NCBI RefSeq assembly: GCF_019976755.1
Contig: NZ_AP023441.1
Coordinates: 3,717,501 to 3,781,500 of the forward strand
Reading direction: 5' to 3'
DNA: 64,000 bases
Origin: Nostoc sp. MS1
Lineage (GTDB): Bacteria > Cyanobacteriota > Cyanobacteriia > Cyanobacteriales > Nostocaceae
Below the pieces are notes generated by a model. The model did no database searches. It saw nothing but the letters and a program-made list of their open reading frames with translations, and was not told the origin of the DNA. Positions within the stretch are counted from its first letter, which is position 1. Every line of letters begins with the position of its first letter. Shown here one piece after another: positions 9,155 through 17,445 of the stretch. Made by a program: the position numbers and the translations under genes.

Positions 9155-9425
9155 GCCAGTTGTAGTGAAGCGGTGATCAGTGCTGAGATTTTACTTTTCC
9201 CCTTGTATAGCGAATCTACAGCACTTAATCAACAACTGGCGTTAGGGTGGGCATCTAAGAGTTATGTAAGTAACATTATCTCTTAGTTGAATCTCTACCT
9301 TCCCGTAACCCTCTTGATATCTTATTTAAACTGCAATAGCAGAATCTTGGTTGCCAAAATGCCACAAAAATTTTGTTTGATTAATTGATTAAAGAAAGGG
9401 GTAGGGAAGAACCCTTTTCTTTTTT
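9155..9425 (+). ncRNA. Candidate structured RNA ending in an intrinsic terminator
   Basis: GCCAGTTGT (9155-9163) pairs with ACAACTGGC (9232-9240). Inside, AGTGCTG-AGATT (9179-9190) pairs with AATCT-A-CAGCACT (9213-9225), leaving an asymmetric internal bubble. A second hairpin with TAAGAG/CTCTTA arms follows near 9256-9285. A terminator-like hairpin with a T-run closes the segment at 9425. The stem-bubble-stem shape is seen directly; that it is transcribed is inference. It does not match a class I can name; a 6S-like RNA was considered but the dimensions are too small. Confidence 0.35.
9391..9425 (+). terminator. Rho-independent terminator-like hairpin
   Basis: AAAGAAAGGGGT pairs imperfectly with ACCCTTTTCTTT and is followed by a T-run on the + strand. 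It is the wrong way round to serve yebC well, so it would end a + strand transcript from the preceding gene-free region or from dnaJ. Confidence 0.55.
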
Positions 9426-9475
9426 AGTTGTGGGTTTTCCCATTTATAGCTGTTAGGTAAGGCTGAAAATCTTTT

Positions 9476-10231
9476 CTAGGCGATGCTTACTGTCATAAGG
9501 TTTTCAGACATTTCAAAGTTAGATGTGACATTTTGAACATCATCTAAACCTTCTAAGGTATCAATTAATTTAAGTAGCGATCGCGCTTGGTCATGTTCCG
9601 TCACCTCTACATGATTACTAGGAATCCAGCGCAACTCAGCATCTGTGATTTTAAAACCTTTGTCCTTGAGTGTCTGGTTGAGGGTTTCTAAATTGGCTAT
9701 CTCAGTAAACACCTCTGCCGTCTCATCTTCAGTCATCTCATAGGTTTCCGCACCACCTTCTAAGGATGCTTCCAAAAGCTTGTCTTCATCCACCACACCT
9801 TGGACAACGCACACACCCTTCTGGTCAAACATCCAGCTAACGCAGCCGGTTTCCCCCAGATTTCCCCCATTTTTGCTAAAAGCCACCCGCAAGTCAGCAG
9901 CCGTGCGATTGCGATTATCGGTGAGGGCTTCAATTAAGATGGCGACACCACCAGGGCCATAACCTTCATAGCGAATTTCCTCTAAACTAGCGCCATCACT
10001 AAAAGTACCTGCACCTTTAGCGATCGCCCGTTCTATATTATCGTTGGGAATACCAGCCGCTTTCGCTTTATCTATAGCTGTACGCAATTGAAAATTTCCG
10101 GCTGGGTCTGGAATCCCATTTCTAGCCGCTAGAATAATCGCCCTAGATAACTGAGTAAATGTCTTGCCCTTTTTGGCATCTACTACCGCCTTTTGGCGCT
10201 TAATATTTGCCCATTTACTATGTCCTGCCAT
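9476..10231 (-). CDS. yebC: YebC/TACO1-family protein
   Basis: Conserved YebC family protein of 251 aa, the normal length. It opens with MAGHSKWANIKRQKAVVDAKKGK, a nearly invariant N-terminus, then RNGIPDPAGN, NIERAIAKG and the YEGYGPGGVAILIE core. Members were long annotated as DNA-binding transcriptional regulators; bacterial members related to mitochondrial TACO1 are now linked to translation of difficult sequences at the ribosome. It is monocistronic. Its 5' leader contains a tract of eight heptamers immediately before the start. Confidence 0.95.
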   Translation of the reverse strand: MAGHSKWANIKRQKAVVDAKKGKTFTQLSRAIILAARNGIPDPAGNFQLRTAIDKAKAAGIPNDNIERAIAKGAGTFSDGASLEEIRYEGYGPGGVAILIEALTDNRNRTAADLRVAFSKNGGNLGETGCVSWMFDQKGVCVVQGVVDEDKLLEASLEGGAETYEMTEDETAEVFTEIANLETLNQTLKDKGFKITDAELRWIPSNHVEVTEHDQARSLLKLIDTLEGLDDVQNVTSNFEMSENLMTVSIA

Positions 10232-10250
10232 AATTCAAAGTTTGATAGTT

Positions 10251-10306
10251 GTCAATAGTCAATAGTCAATAGTCATTAGTCAACAGTCATTAGTCCATAG
10301 TCAATA
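10251..10306. repeat. STRR heptamer tract upstream of yebC
   Basis: Eight phase-continuous heptamers (GTCAATA x3, GTCATTA, GTCAACA, GTCATTA, GTCCATA, GTCAATA) lie 20 bp upstream of the yebC start, inside its presumed leader. A C-rich pyrimidine tract (10313-10350) follows. Confidence 0.8.
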
Positions 10307-10431
10307 GTTATTCTCCCCCCTCTCCCTCATCTCCCTCATCTCCCCCCACTTCCCCACTGAAGACTCGCAAAGTGCCAAGGATTACTGTAGCATGACAAAT
10401 AATTGTGTCTTCCGCATGATAATTTTCCAAG

Positions 10432-13143
10432 ATGGTAAAGCGAAACGGCTCAAAATTAGCACGACAACGCTTCAATTTTTCCAGATGGGCGATTGAGTAT
10501 TCGTGGCTCACTGTCAGTTTTTGGATTGCTGTGGCGGTAGCTGGTGCGCTGGCTTTCAGTTCTCTTAAGTATGCTTTGTTTCCTGACATTACCTTTCCGG
10601 TAGTGGTGGTAAATGCTACGGCTCCTCTACAAACTGCTGTGGATACAGAAACAAAGCTTACCATACCGATAGAGGAGCGCCTGCGTTCTCTAGAAGGACT
10701 AGATGATTTGCGCTCATCTAGTTATCCAGGTCAAGCTGCTGTTAGTCTGGCTTTTAATGTGGGAATAAATCTGGAAACGTCGAAAAGGGAAGTTGAAACA
10801 GCACTTAAACAGTTAACTTTGCCTCAAGGTGCAAGTTACAAAATTATTCCTCTAAACTTGAATGAGTCGGCGGCGGTAAGTTATGCCATTGAAAGTAGTT
10901 CTCGCAGTTTGGCAGATTTAACTAAGTTAGCCGAAGACCAAATTACACCAGCGATCGCTAAATTGCCTGGAGTTCTCAAAGTCTCGCTTTTAGGTACTGC
11001 TAATACCTCACCTCCCACAAGCCCTGCTAATAATAATCTAGCAGCGTTGACTCAAGGTGCAGGTACATTAGTCAGGTTCAACGGTCAACAGGCTTTAGCA
11101 TTCCAGGTAATCAAACGTGGTGACGCTAACACCTTAGAAGTTGTCAGTCGAGTGGAAAAGGAAGTACAAAGACTGCGGACTAACCTCAAAGATGTCAAAC
11201 TTACCTTAGCTGCAACTCAAGCTGAATATATTCGTCAAGCAACCAAGTCAACAATAGATGCTCTTATAGAAGCGATCGTCTTATCGATTGTGGTGATTTA
11301 CCCATTTTTATGGAATTGGCGAGCAACTTTCATCTCCGCACTGGCGATTCCTACCTCCTTGCTGGCAACTTTTATTGTGATGGCGTTTTTTGGCTTTAAC
11401 CTAGAAACCATCACCTTACTAGCTCTAGCATTGGTCATTGGCAGTGTAATCGATGATGCCATCCTAGACGTAGAAAATATCCTGCGGCACATTGAAGAAG
11501 GCGAAAACCCTCGTCAAGCAGCTTTCTCCGCCACAGATGAAATTGGCTTAACAGTTATCGCCACTACAGCCGCAGCCGTAGCTGTGTTCTTACCTATTGG
11601 TTTGATGGGTGGAGTAGTTGGTCAGTTCTTTAAGCCATTCGGCATTACAGTTTCAGCTTCCTACATAGCTTCTACCTTGGTTGCTCGGACTTTATCGCCG
11701 GTGCTATCTACTTACTGGCTCAAACCGATTAAAAAAACACCTCAACGTCGAGAAGCCAACATTTGGATAAGATTTACAGAATTTTACAGAAACTTACTTA
11801 AATGGTCTTTAAATCATCGTAAAACAGTCGTCGCTCTAGCCGTAATCAGTTTTGTTGCTGGTATGGCATTAATCCCATTTATTCCTAAAGGTTTTATTCC
11901 CAAATTAGACCGGGGCGAATTTAATATCACCTACACTGCACCTCTACCAAAAATTCCTGATTTGGCGGCTTTACAGCAACAACTAGCACAAGCAAGACAA
12001 GGAAGCAATATTAACCCATCTCAAATACCTAATTCTCAACCTCTAATGCCCATCCCTCTCCCCCTCAACGACTCTCTGACAGTAGCTAAAAAATTAGAAG
12101 AGGCGGTGAGGAAGTACCCTGATGTGCAAACAGTGTTTACTACAGTTGGCTCCCGTGAGGGTGAACCAAATAAAGGCACACTGTACGTAAAACTCAAGGA
12201 AGACCGCAAAATTCAGACGGCGCAATTACAAGACGAATTGCGTAAAAGTTTACCCAGTCTTCCAGGTGTGACTACCAGCATCGAAGACATTCAATTTGTA
12301 GATACTGGCGGACAAAAACCTCTACAAGTAGCGTTACAGGGTAATGATTTACAACTTCTCAATAAAACCGCTAAGGCAATTAAAGAGCGTATTGAGAAAA
12401 TACCTGGCTTTGCTGATGTTACAGTCACAGGTGAAAACAATACCCAAGAGCAGGTTTTCCAAGTGGAGCGCCTCAATAACAAGCGGGTAGCTTACATCAG
12501 TGCCAATTTGGGGCAGGGTTTATCTTTAGGTGATGCTACTGATAAGATAGTAGCAGAAGCCAAACCAATCTTACCAAATGGCATCACTTTGGACTTGGGT
12601 GGAGACTCGGAACGTCAAAATGAAGTTTTTGGTAGTTTTGCCTCTACTTTGGTGTTATCTGCACTGTGCATTGTTGGGGTATTGATTTTATTGTTCAGAA
12701 GTTGGATAGATCCCATAATTATCGGCGTTTCTTTACCACTATCAATTGTGGGTGCAATGCTGTCGTTACTTTTTACCAAGAGTGATTTCGGCATGATTTC
12801 ACTGATTGGTTTTGTATTCTTACTGGGACTGGCAAACAAAAATGCGATCGTCTTGGTAGATTACATTAACCAATTGCGTCAAACTGGTTTAAGTCGTACA
12901 GAAGCAATTCTCAAAGCAGGCCCGGTGCGTTTGCGTCCCATCGTCATTACCACGATGTCTACTCTGTTAGGGATGCTACCGATCGCATTAGGATTAGGTG
13001 CAGGTTCAGAATTGCGATCGCCGATGGCTGTAGCTATTGCTGGAGGTCTAGTTACTTCTACCATCCTTAGTTTAATTGTAATACCTGTGGTCTACTCGAT
13101 TTTAGATGATTGGTTCCCTCGTTTTAAAAAGGTAACAAAATAG
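10432..13143 (+). CDS. RND-family efflux transporter, compact form
   Basis: Inner-membrane proton-driven exporter of the AcrB/MexB/CzcA superfamily. The 903-aa protein is shorter than the usual 1,000-1,050. TM1 is near residues 25-45, followed by a porter region. The central TM bundle contains the proton-relay pair Asp341-Asp342 in IGSVIDDAILDVEN and a GGVVGQFFKPF segment. A second porter half and a C-terminal bundle with LGLANKNAIVLVDY follow. No adaptor (membrane-fusion) or outer-membrane gene is adjacent, so partners must be encoded elsewhere. Substrate cannot be deduced. The ATG used has no strong ribosome site. The extracytoplasmic loops look reduced and carry Pro/Asn-rich inserts (around residues 196-208 and 525-545). 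Confidence 0.9.
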   Translation: MVKRNGSKLARQRFNFSRWAIEYSWLTVSFWIAVAVAGALAFSSLKYALFPDITFPVVVVNATAPLQTAVDTETKLTIPIEERLRSLEGLDDLRSSSYPGQAAVSLAFNVGINLETSKREVETALKQLTLPQGASYKIIPLNLNESAAVSYAIESSSRSLADLTKLAEDQITPAIAKLPGVLKVSLLGTANTSPPTSPANNNLAALTQGAGTLVRFNGQQALAFQVIKRGDANTLEVVSRVEKEVQRLRTNLKDVKLTLAATQAEYIRQATKSTIDALIEAIVLSIVVIYPFLWNWRATFISALAIPTSLLATFIVMAFFGFNLETITLLALALVIGSVIDDAILDVENILRHIEEGENPRQAAFSATDEIGLTVIATTAAAVAVFLPIGLMGGVVGQFFKPFGITVSASYIASTLVARTLSPVLSTYWLKPIKKTPQRREANIWIRFTEFYRNLLKWSLNHRKTVVALAVISFVAGMALIPFIPKGFIPKLDRGEFNITYTAPLPKIPDLAALQQQLAQARQGSNINPSQIPNSQPLMPIPLPLNDSLTVAKKLEEAVRKYPDVQTVFTTVGSREGEPNKGTLYVKLKEDRKIQTAQLQDELRKSLPSLPGVTTSIEDIQFVDTGGQKPLQVALQGNDLQLLNKTAKAIKERIEKIPGFADVTVTGENNTQEQVFQVERLNNKRVAYISANLGQGLSLGDATDKIVAEAKPILPNGITLDLGGDSERQNEVFGSFASTLVLSALCIVGVLILLFRSWIDPIIIGVSLPLSIVGAMLSLLFTKSDFGMISLIGFVFLLGLANKNAIVLVDYINQLRQTGLSRTEAILKAGPVRLRPIVITTMSTLLGMLPIALGLGAGSELRSPMAVAIAGGLVTSTILSLIVIPVVYSILDDWFPRFKKVTK

Positions 13144-13154
13144 AATCCGCTAGG

Positions 13155-13215
13155 GTGCGTCAAGGTCAAATTGTTCAATTCATTATCTAATTGTTCAATT
13201 GACTTTTTGACGCAC
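13155..13215. repeat. Palindromic intergenic repeat after the RND gene
   Basis: GTGCGTCAA (13155-13163) and TTGACGCAC (13207-13215) form the outer stem, with GTCAA/TTGAC continuing it. The loop holds two copies of AATTGTTCAATT separated by 8 bp. It resembles the GTGCGTCA-type palindromes common between genes in Nostoc relatives and could end transcripts from both converging sides. Confidence 0.6.
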
Positions 13216-13277
13216 TGAACTAGTGGTATAAGTTTTGTAAGTCTTTGAATCCCGTTAAACACTTATTAAGAACTGCT

Positions 13278-13925
13278 TTATTTTTTCAAGGTGAAATCCT
13301 TATTAACGGAGGCATTTTCTATCTGATTTCGAAATATATCAAGCATTGCAATAACTTCTGTATGTAATTGTATATATTCTTCTCTATCAATTAACAAAAA
13401 GTTACCATGTGCAATTTCGTTTCGTGTCTTTAAAAGCTGTTCATCTATTAATTTTGATTTTGTAGAATAAACAGAAAAGTCTATTCCCAAAATATGAGTT
13501 ATTTCTTTTAAAATGTCCGAAGAAAGATTTGATGCAGTAGATATTGCTTCTTGGGGTAAAGAGCATTTGCCGTCTAATTTATAAACAAAGAAGTCACAAA
13601 CAGGTATATATAATGATGGTTTATTTGTATCTTTTGCCTCTTTTAGTTTTTCTTTCATTGCCAAAGCTAGAAAGTTACTAGCTAGCTGATCATAGCGAAG
13701 TTTTTGTAGAGCAACGTGTTCTAGATAAGAGTTGGAAGCTAACTTAACAAAACCTTCCCAATGAGCATAAAGAATACATACTTCACTGCGAATTAGCGCA
13801 TTGTGTCTTTGAAGAGAAACATCTCTTAATTCTATCAAGGACTTAACTTCTGAAAGTTCCTTTTTTCGCCAAGCAAGATCATCTGCCAGTTTATCGCTTA
13901 GTTGTTCAGATGTTCGGACTTTCAT
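13278..13925 (-). CDS. MAE_28990/MAE_18760-like HEPN protein (candidate RNase effector)
   Basis: 215 aa. The N-terminal helical region has the ILYAHWEGFVK stretch (51-61) typical of the MAE_28990-type HEPN family. The C-terminal half carries the Rx4H motif RNEIAH (Arg168, His173), which in active HEPN proteins forms the metal-independent RNase site. No signal or membrane segment is seen. Its ATG overlaps the stop of the DUF262 gene by 4 bp (ATGA), so the two are translationally coupled. The gene is AT-rich with few HIP1 sites compared with its neighbours, which suggests acquisition. It is likely the toxic or RNA-cutting half of a conflict module; that role is inferred, not shown. Confidence 0.8.
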   Translation of the reverse strand: MKVRTSEQLSDKLADDLAWRKKELSEVKSLIELRDVSLQRHNALIRSEVCILYAHWEGFVKLASNSYLEHVALQKLRYDQLASNFLALAMKEKLKEAKDTNKPSLYIPVCDFFVYKLDGKCSLPQEAISTASNLSSDILKEITHILGIDFSVYSTKSKLIDEQLLKTRNEIAHGNFLLIDREEYIQLHTEVIAMLDIFRNQIENASVNKDFTLKK

Positions 13926-15031
13926 ACAGGAGAAAATATTCTTCTACCAAGTGGAATCAGATAGGGTAAACGTCTTGCAGCATTCACACCTGCACCAGAC
14001 CATTTTCTATAAATTTGATCTGACCAAATACCTTTTATGTTTTCACATATTTGCTCAACCGGGGGTAGATTTTCATAGTTGTATCCAATTCCTAATGCTA
14101 CTACCTCAAATGCGGATAATAGAAACCCACCTAAAAATCTGTTTTGTTCAGGTTTATATCTTCTGAAACTATCATCACCTGTAATTTCGTTAAGAATATC
14201 AAATGTTTTTTTAAACGCTGTTTCTATATGGCCATAATCTAATTCTTGCTCAAGAGCCATTTTCCTCATCTCTTCTGTTAGAAAGACGCTAACATCATCA
14301 CCTAATTTGCTAATATCTGCCTCAGTTTTATCAAATAGAAGAATAAAACGTAATACCAATTCCATATCATACTGTTCTTCGTAAAGCCTATCACTGAGAG
14401 CAATACAATTTTTGAATTTTTCATAATCTGCAAGAGAACGCATTAAATCATATAGTCTATTATTTAACATCAAAAGTATACAATTCCTCACTTCTTGAGG
14501 CGTAGCAATTGATCCTCCTGTATTCAGTCGTTGGAATAACTCATATTTAATCATTGCATCACTTTCTTTTTTGACAATATTGACTATGATTTTTGCTCGC
14601 TTAATCAGTAAGCGCTGTGCTTGAGTCAAAGAATTGTCAGGATCATTTGGATCATCCCATTTTTTACCTTTTAAAGAAGGTAAATATGTGGTTTCTTGTA
14701 AAGTCACTGGATTTTGACTTTCTTCTTGCTCTTCTTTTCCTAAAATACCTATAAATTCATATATAGTTGATAGTCTCTGAAGACCATCCACAACATCCCA
14801 AATACCATCATCTCTCTGGCTGACAAAAATTGGTGGGATTGGTATGCCTAAAAGAATAGATTCAATAAAAGTCGATTTTTGATGTTCTGACCAACGGAAA
14901 AATCTTTGAAATTCTGGATGAATATCGATCTCATTACTCTGATAAAGGCTTATCAATTCACCAATAGACATTGAATAGTCGTCCGTCCGAATTTCTTGCC
15001 TTGTTTTGTCAATTTCTTCTTGCAGGGGCAT
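13922..15031 (-). CDS. DUF262 (GmrSD N-terminal/ParB-like) protein
   Basis: 369 aa. The DUF262 core lies at about residues 20-250. It has FQR (41-43), the amphipathic ESILLGIPIPPIF stretch, and the DGLQR signature (82-86), a variant of the DGQQR nucleotide-handling motif seen in GmrSD, BrxU and SspE. The C-terminal DUF1524 HNH nuclease of full GmrSD enzymes is absent, so this is a stand-alone DUF262 protein. It is first in a two-gene operon with the downstream HEPN gene (4-bp overlap). No ribosome site is apparent, but TATAAT-like sequences lie in the AT-rich leader. It may sense or gate the HEPN partner through nucleotide binding; this is inference. Confidence 0.85.
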   Translation of the reverse strand: MPLQEEIDKTRQEIRTDDYSMSIGELISLYQSNEIDIHPEFQRFFRWSEHQKSTFIESILLGIPIPPIFVSQRDDGIWDVVDGLQRLSTIYEFIGILGKEEQEESQNPVTLQETTYLPSLKGKKWDDPNDPDNSLTQAQRLLIKRAKIIVNIVKKESDAMIKYELFQRLNTGGSIATPQEVRNCILLMLNNRLYDLMRSLADYEKFKNCIALSDRLYEEQYDMELVLRFILLFDKTEADISKLGDDVSVFLTEEMRKMALEQELDYGHIETAFKKTFDILNEITGDDSFRRYKPEQNRFLGGFLLSAFEVVALGIGYNYENLPPVEQICENIKGIWSDQIYRKWSGAGVNAARRLPYLIPLGRRIFSPV

Positions 15032-15126
15032 GATTAAAAATAATGTATAATTCTATTTATAACTATCTTTTTATGATAATTATATTAAAATTATATCCTT
15101 AGAGAATCATTATAAACATAAAAAAA

Positions 15127-15142
15127 TCGGCAAAATTGCCGA
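15127..15142 (-). terminator. Minus-strand intrinsic terminator upstream of the DUF262 gene
   Basis: TCGGCAA and TTGCCGA form a tight hairpin, and on the - strand it is followed by seven T residues. It lies between the DUF262 start and the divergent hpnA start, where it would block minus-strand transcription entering the DUF262-HEPN operon. Confidence 0.55.
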
Positions 15143-15184
15143 ATACTATGGATAATAAAATACTGAGGATTAAGAGGTCATTGA

Positions 15185-16168
15185 ATGCGGGTTTTTGTCA
15201 CAGGGGCTACAGGCTTTGTTGGGGCTAATTTAGTCCGCTTGTTACTGGAACAGGGATACACAGTCAAAACCTTAGTCCGCCCTCACAGCAACCTGGGTAA
15301 TTTACAAGGGTTGGATGTGGAAATTGTTGAAGGGGATTTCGAGAACCAGTATCTTTGGCGACAAATGTCTGGCTGTCGTTATCTATTCCATGTAGCCGCC
15401 CATTATTCCCTGTGGCAAAAAGACCGTGATTTACTTTATCGAAATAATGTGCTTGGTACTTTTCAGGTGTTGGACGCAGCCCAAAAAGCCGGAATTGAAC
15501 GCACTGTGTACACAAGTTCCGTAGCGGCTATTGGGGTAAATCCATCGGGTGCAATTGTCGATGAAACTTATCAAAGTCCTGTGGAGAAGCTAATTGGACA
15601 TTATAAAAAGTCTAAGTTTTTAGCAGAACAAGAAGCTATGCAGGCAGCCGCTAAAGGACAAGATGTGGTTATAGTCAACCCCAGCACTCCCATAGGCCCT
15701 TGGGATATCAAACCTACACCCACAGGTGATATTATTTTGCGATTCCTACGGCGACAAATGCCAGCTTACGTCAACACAGGACTAAATTTAATTGATGTGA
15801 GGGATGTAGCCTGGGGACATTTACTAGCATTAGAGAAAGGCAAAAGTGGCGATCGCTATATCTTAGGAAATCAAAACCTTAGCCTCAAGCAATTACTAGA
15901 AAAGCTTTCCGAAATTACAGCTTTACCCGCTCCCCAATTGACTGTCCCAGGATGGCTACCCTTAACAGTCGCCTGGATAGAAGAAAAAATCCTTGCCCCA
16001 TTAGGAAGAACTCCCTCAGTACCTATAGATGGTGTCCGTATGGCACAACAAACCATGTACTACGATGCTTCAAAAGCTGTCCGAGAATTGGGTTTACCTC
16101 AATCTCCAGTGGATGTTGCTCTGAAAGATGCGGTGAATTGGTTTGTTTCTCAGGGGTATGTGAAGTGA
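15185..16168 (+). CDS. hpnA: Hopanoid-associated NAD-dependent sugar epimerase HpnA
   Basis: Extended short-chain dehydrogenase of 327 aa with the Rossmann motif GATGFVG (residues 7-13), the downstream VAAHYS stretch, TSSVAAIG and the YKKSK (YxxxK) catalytic pair. The NPSTPIGPWDIKPTPTG and RYILGN segments match the HpnA family found with hopanoid genes. It is thought to modify a sugar or polyol intermediate in hopanoid side-chain building. It lies upstream of hpnH on the same strand, with a repeat-filled spacer. No squalene-hopene cyclase is present in this window. Confidence 0.88.
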   Translation: MRVFVTGATGFVGANLVRLLLEQGYTVKTLVRPHSNLGNLQGLDVEIVEGDFENQYLWRQMSGCRYLFHVAAHYSLWQKDRDLLYRNNVLGTFQVLDAAQKAGIERTVYTSSVAAIGVNPSGAIVDETYQSPVEKLIGHYKKSKFLAEQEAMQAAAKGQDVVIVNPSTPIGPWDIKPTPTGDIILRFLRRQMPAYVNTGLNLIDVRDVAWGHLLALEKGKSGDRYILGNQNLSLKQLLEKLSEITALPAPQLTVPGWLPLTVAWIEEKILAPLGRTPSVPIDGVRMAQQTMYYDASKAVRELGLPQSPVDVALKDAVNWFVSQGYVK

Positions 16169-16249
16169 GGAGATGTAGCTTGCTTCTCGTAGAGTGGGAG
16201 ATGAGGAAGATGAGGGAGTAGGGGAAGATAAGGGAAGACAGTTTACTGT

Positions 16250-16284
16250 CAACTGTCAACTGTCAACTGTCAACTGTCAACTGA
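16250..16284. repeat. STRR heptamers between hpnA and hpnH
   Basis: Four perfect CAACTGT copies plus one CAACTGA run into the leader of hpnH, preceded by a G/A-rich tract (16190-16238). The unit is the same as at 7646-7666. Confidence 0.85.
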
Positions 16285-16305
16285 CTATGAGGAGTGATCA
16301 GGAAA

Positions 16306-17322
16306 ATGGGTGTTAATTTACAACAAGCGATCGATATTGGTAAGTATTTAGTAACTCAACGTCTTCTAGGACGTAAGAGATTTCCTTTAGTGTTGATGCT
16401 GGAACCACTATTTCGCTGTAATTTAGCTTGTACTGGTTGTGGGAAAATTCAGCATCCTACAGAGATATTGAAACAAAACTTGACTCCTGAACAGTGCTTT
16501 GCCGCAGTGGAAGAATGTGGCGCACCAGTGGTTTCAATTCCTGGGGGTGAACCACTACTGCATCCCCAAATTGACGAGATTGTTCAGGGATTAGTCGAGC
16601 GGAAAAAGTATGTTTACTTGTGTACAAATGGGTTGTTATTAGAAAAGAGCTTAGATAAGTTTAAACCCTCACCTTACTTGACTTTTAGTGTGCATCTAGA
16701 TGGGTTGAAAGATTGGCATGATAAATGTGTAGATCGGCAAGGGGTATTTGACATTGCTGTCAAAGCCATCAAAGCTGCCAAAGCTAAAGGATTTCGTGTC
16801 ACCACCAACACCACAATTTTCGAGGGTTGCGATCCCAAGGAAATGCAGGAGTTCTTTGATTTCCTGGAAACACTCAACACCGATGGCATGATGATTTCGC
16901 CTGGTTATAGTTACGAATGGGCTCCGGATCAAGACCATTTCCTCATAAGAGAACAAACACGCGCCCTTTTCCGAGAAATACTTACTCCTTATAAGACTGG
17001 TAAGAAAAACTGGAATTTCAACCACAACCCTTTATTCTTAGACTTTCTTGTAGGTGAGAAAGATTATGAATGCACACCTTGGGGTAGCCCTAGCTATAGT
17101 GTTCTTGGATGGCAAAAACCTTGTTATCTTTTGAATGAAGGACATTACAGCAGTTTCAAACAACTGTTAGCAGAAACAGACTGGAGTAAATACGGCCGCG
17201 CCAGTGGTAATCCCAAGTGCGCAGATTGCATGGTTCACTGTGGCTACGAACCTACAGCCGCTATGGATGCGATGCAGCCGCAAAATATTACCCGTTCTTT
17301 GGGTAGTGTGTTTGGGAGATAG
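16306..17322 (+). CDS. hpnH: Radical SAM adenosyl-hopane synthase HpnH
   Basis: Radical SAM enzyme that attaches the 5'-deoxyadenosyl group of SAM to diploptene, giving adenosylhopane, the first step of extended hopanoid synthesis. The CxxxCxxC cluster motif (CNLACTGC, about residues 37-44) follows LVLMLEPLFR, as in HpnH proteins, and the second half has additional Cys residues (CADCMVHCGYEP). The ATG at 16306 gives the usual N-terminus MGVNLQQAID; an in-frame GTG lies 4 codons upstream. GAGGAG at 16289-16294 is the likely ribosome site. It is downstream of hpnA. Confidence 0.92.
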   Translation: MGVNLQQAIDIGKYLVTQRLLGRKRFPLVLMLEPLFRCNLACTGCGKIQHPTEILKQNLTPEQCFAAVEECGAPVVSIPGGEPLLHPQIDEIVQGLVERKKYVYLCTNGLLLEKSLDKFKPSPYLTFSVHLDGLKDWHDKCVDRQGVFDIAVKAIKAAKAKGFRVTTNTTIFEGCDPKEMQEFFDFLETLNTDGMMISPGYSYEWAPDQDHFLIREQTRALFREILTPYKTGKKNWNFNHNPLFLDFLVGEKDYECTPWGSPSYSVLGWQKPCYLLNEGHYSSFKQLLAETDWSKYGRASGNPKCADCMVHCGYEPTAAMDAMQPQNITRSLGSVFGR

Positions 17323-17445
17323 TAGGAATTAGGGGGGATGAGGAGTGGGGGAAGATGAGGGAGAATAAGAAGTAATGATTCTCTGGTACTTACTAATAAT
17401 TACTTTCTATACCTACTCCCTACTTCCACTTTTAAGGATTTTCAT

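Larger units (their letters stand above)
8750..9475. other. Gene-free region with dispersed repeats and a structured segment
   Basis: 726 bp between dnaJ and the 3' end of yebC without a credible open reading frame. It contains a nested palindromic repeat (about 8890-9010), a long imperfect hairpin (9155-9240), a second smaller hairpin (about 9256-9285) and a terminator-like hairpin with a T-tract on the + strand (9391-9425). This arrangement could encode an untranslated RNA. Confidence 0.6.

Noticed and set aside
9155..9240. 6S RNA, tmRNA, SRP RNA or RNase P RNA
   Set aside because: The hairpin is too short for 6S RNA, and the conserved SRP GGTCAGG/GGAAGCAGC and tmRNA tRNA-like ends are missing. 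Left as an unclassified candidate.
10251..10306. Regular direct repeats considered as a CRISPR array
   Set aside because: Units are contiguous degenerate heptamers without spacers, typical STRR; the same applies to all other heptamer tracts.
10308..10664. 118-codon minus-strand frame at the start of the RND gene
   Set aside because: It overlaps the conserved N-terminus of the transporter and ends in a repeat tract encoding a Gly/Glu/Asp tail; not supported.
13144..15184. Transposon or genomic-island ends around the DUF262-HEPN genes
   Set aside because: No transposase, integrase, tRNA or clear target-site duplication is visible; only composition and boundary hairpins suggest acquisition.
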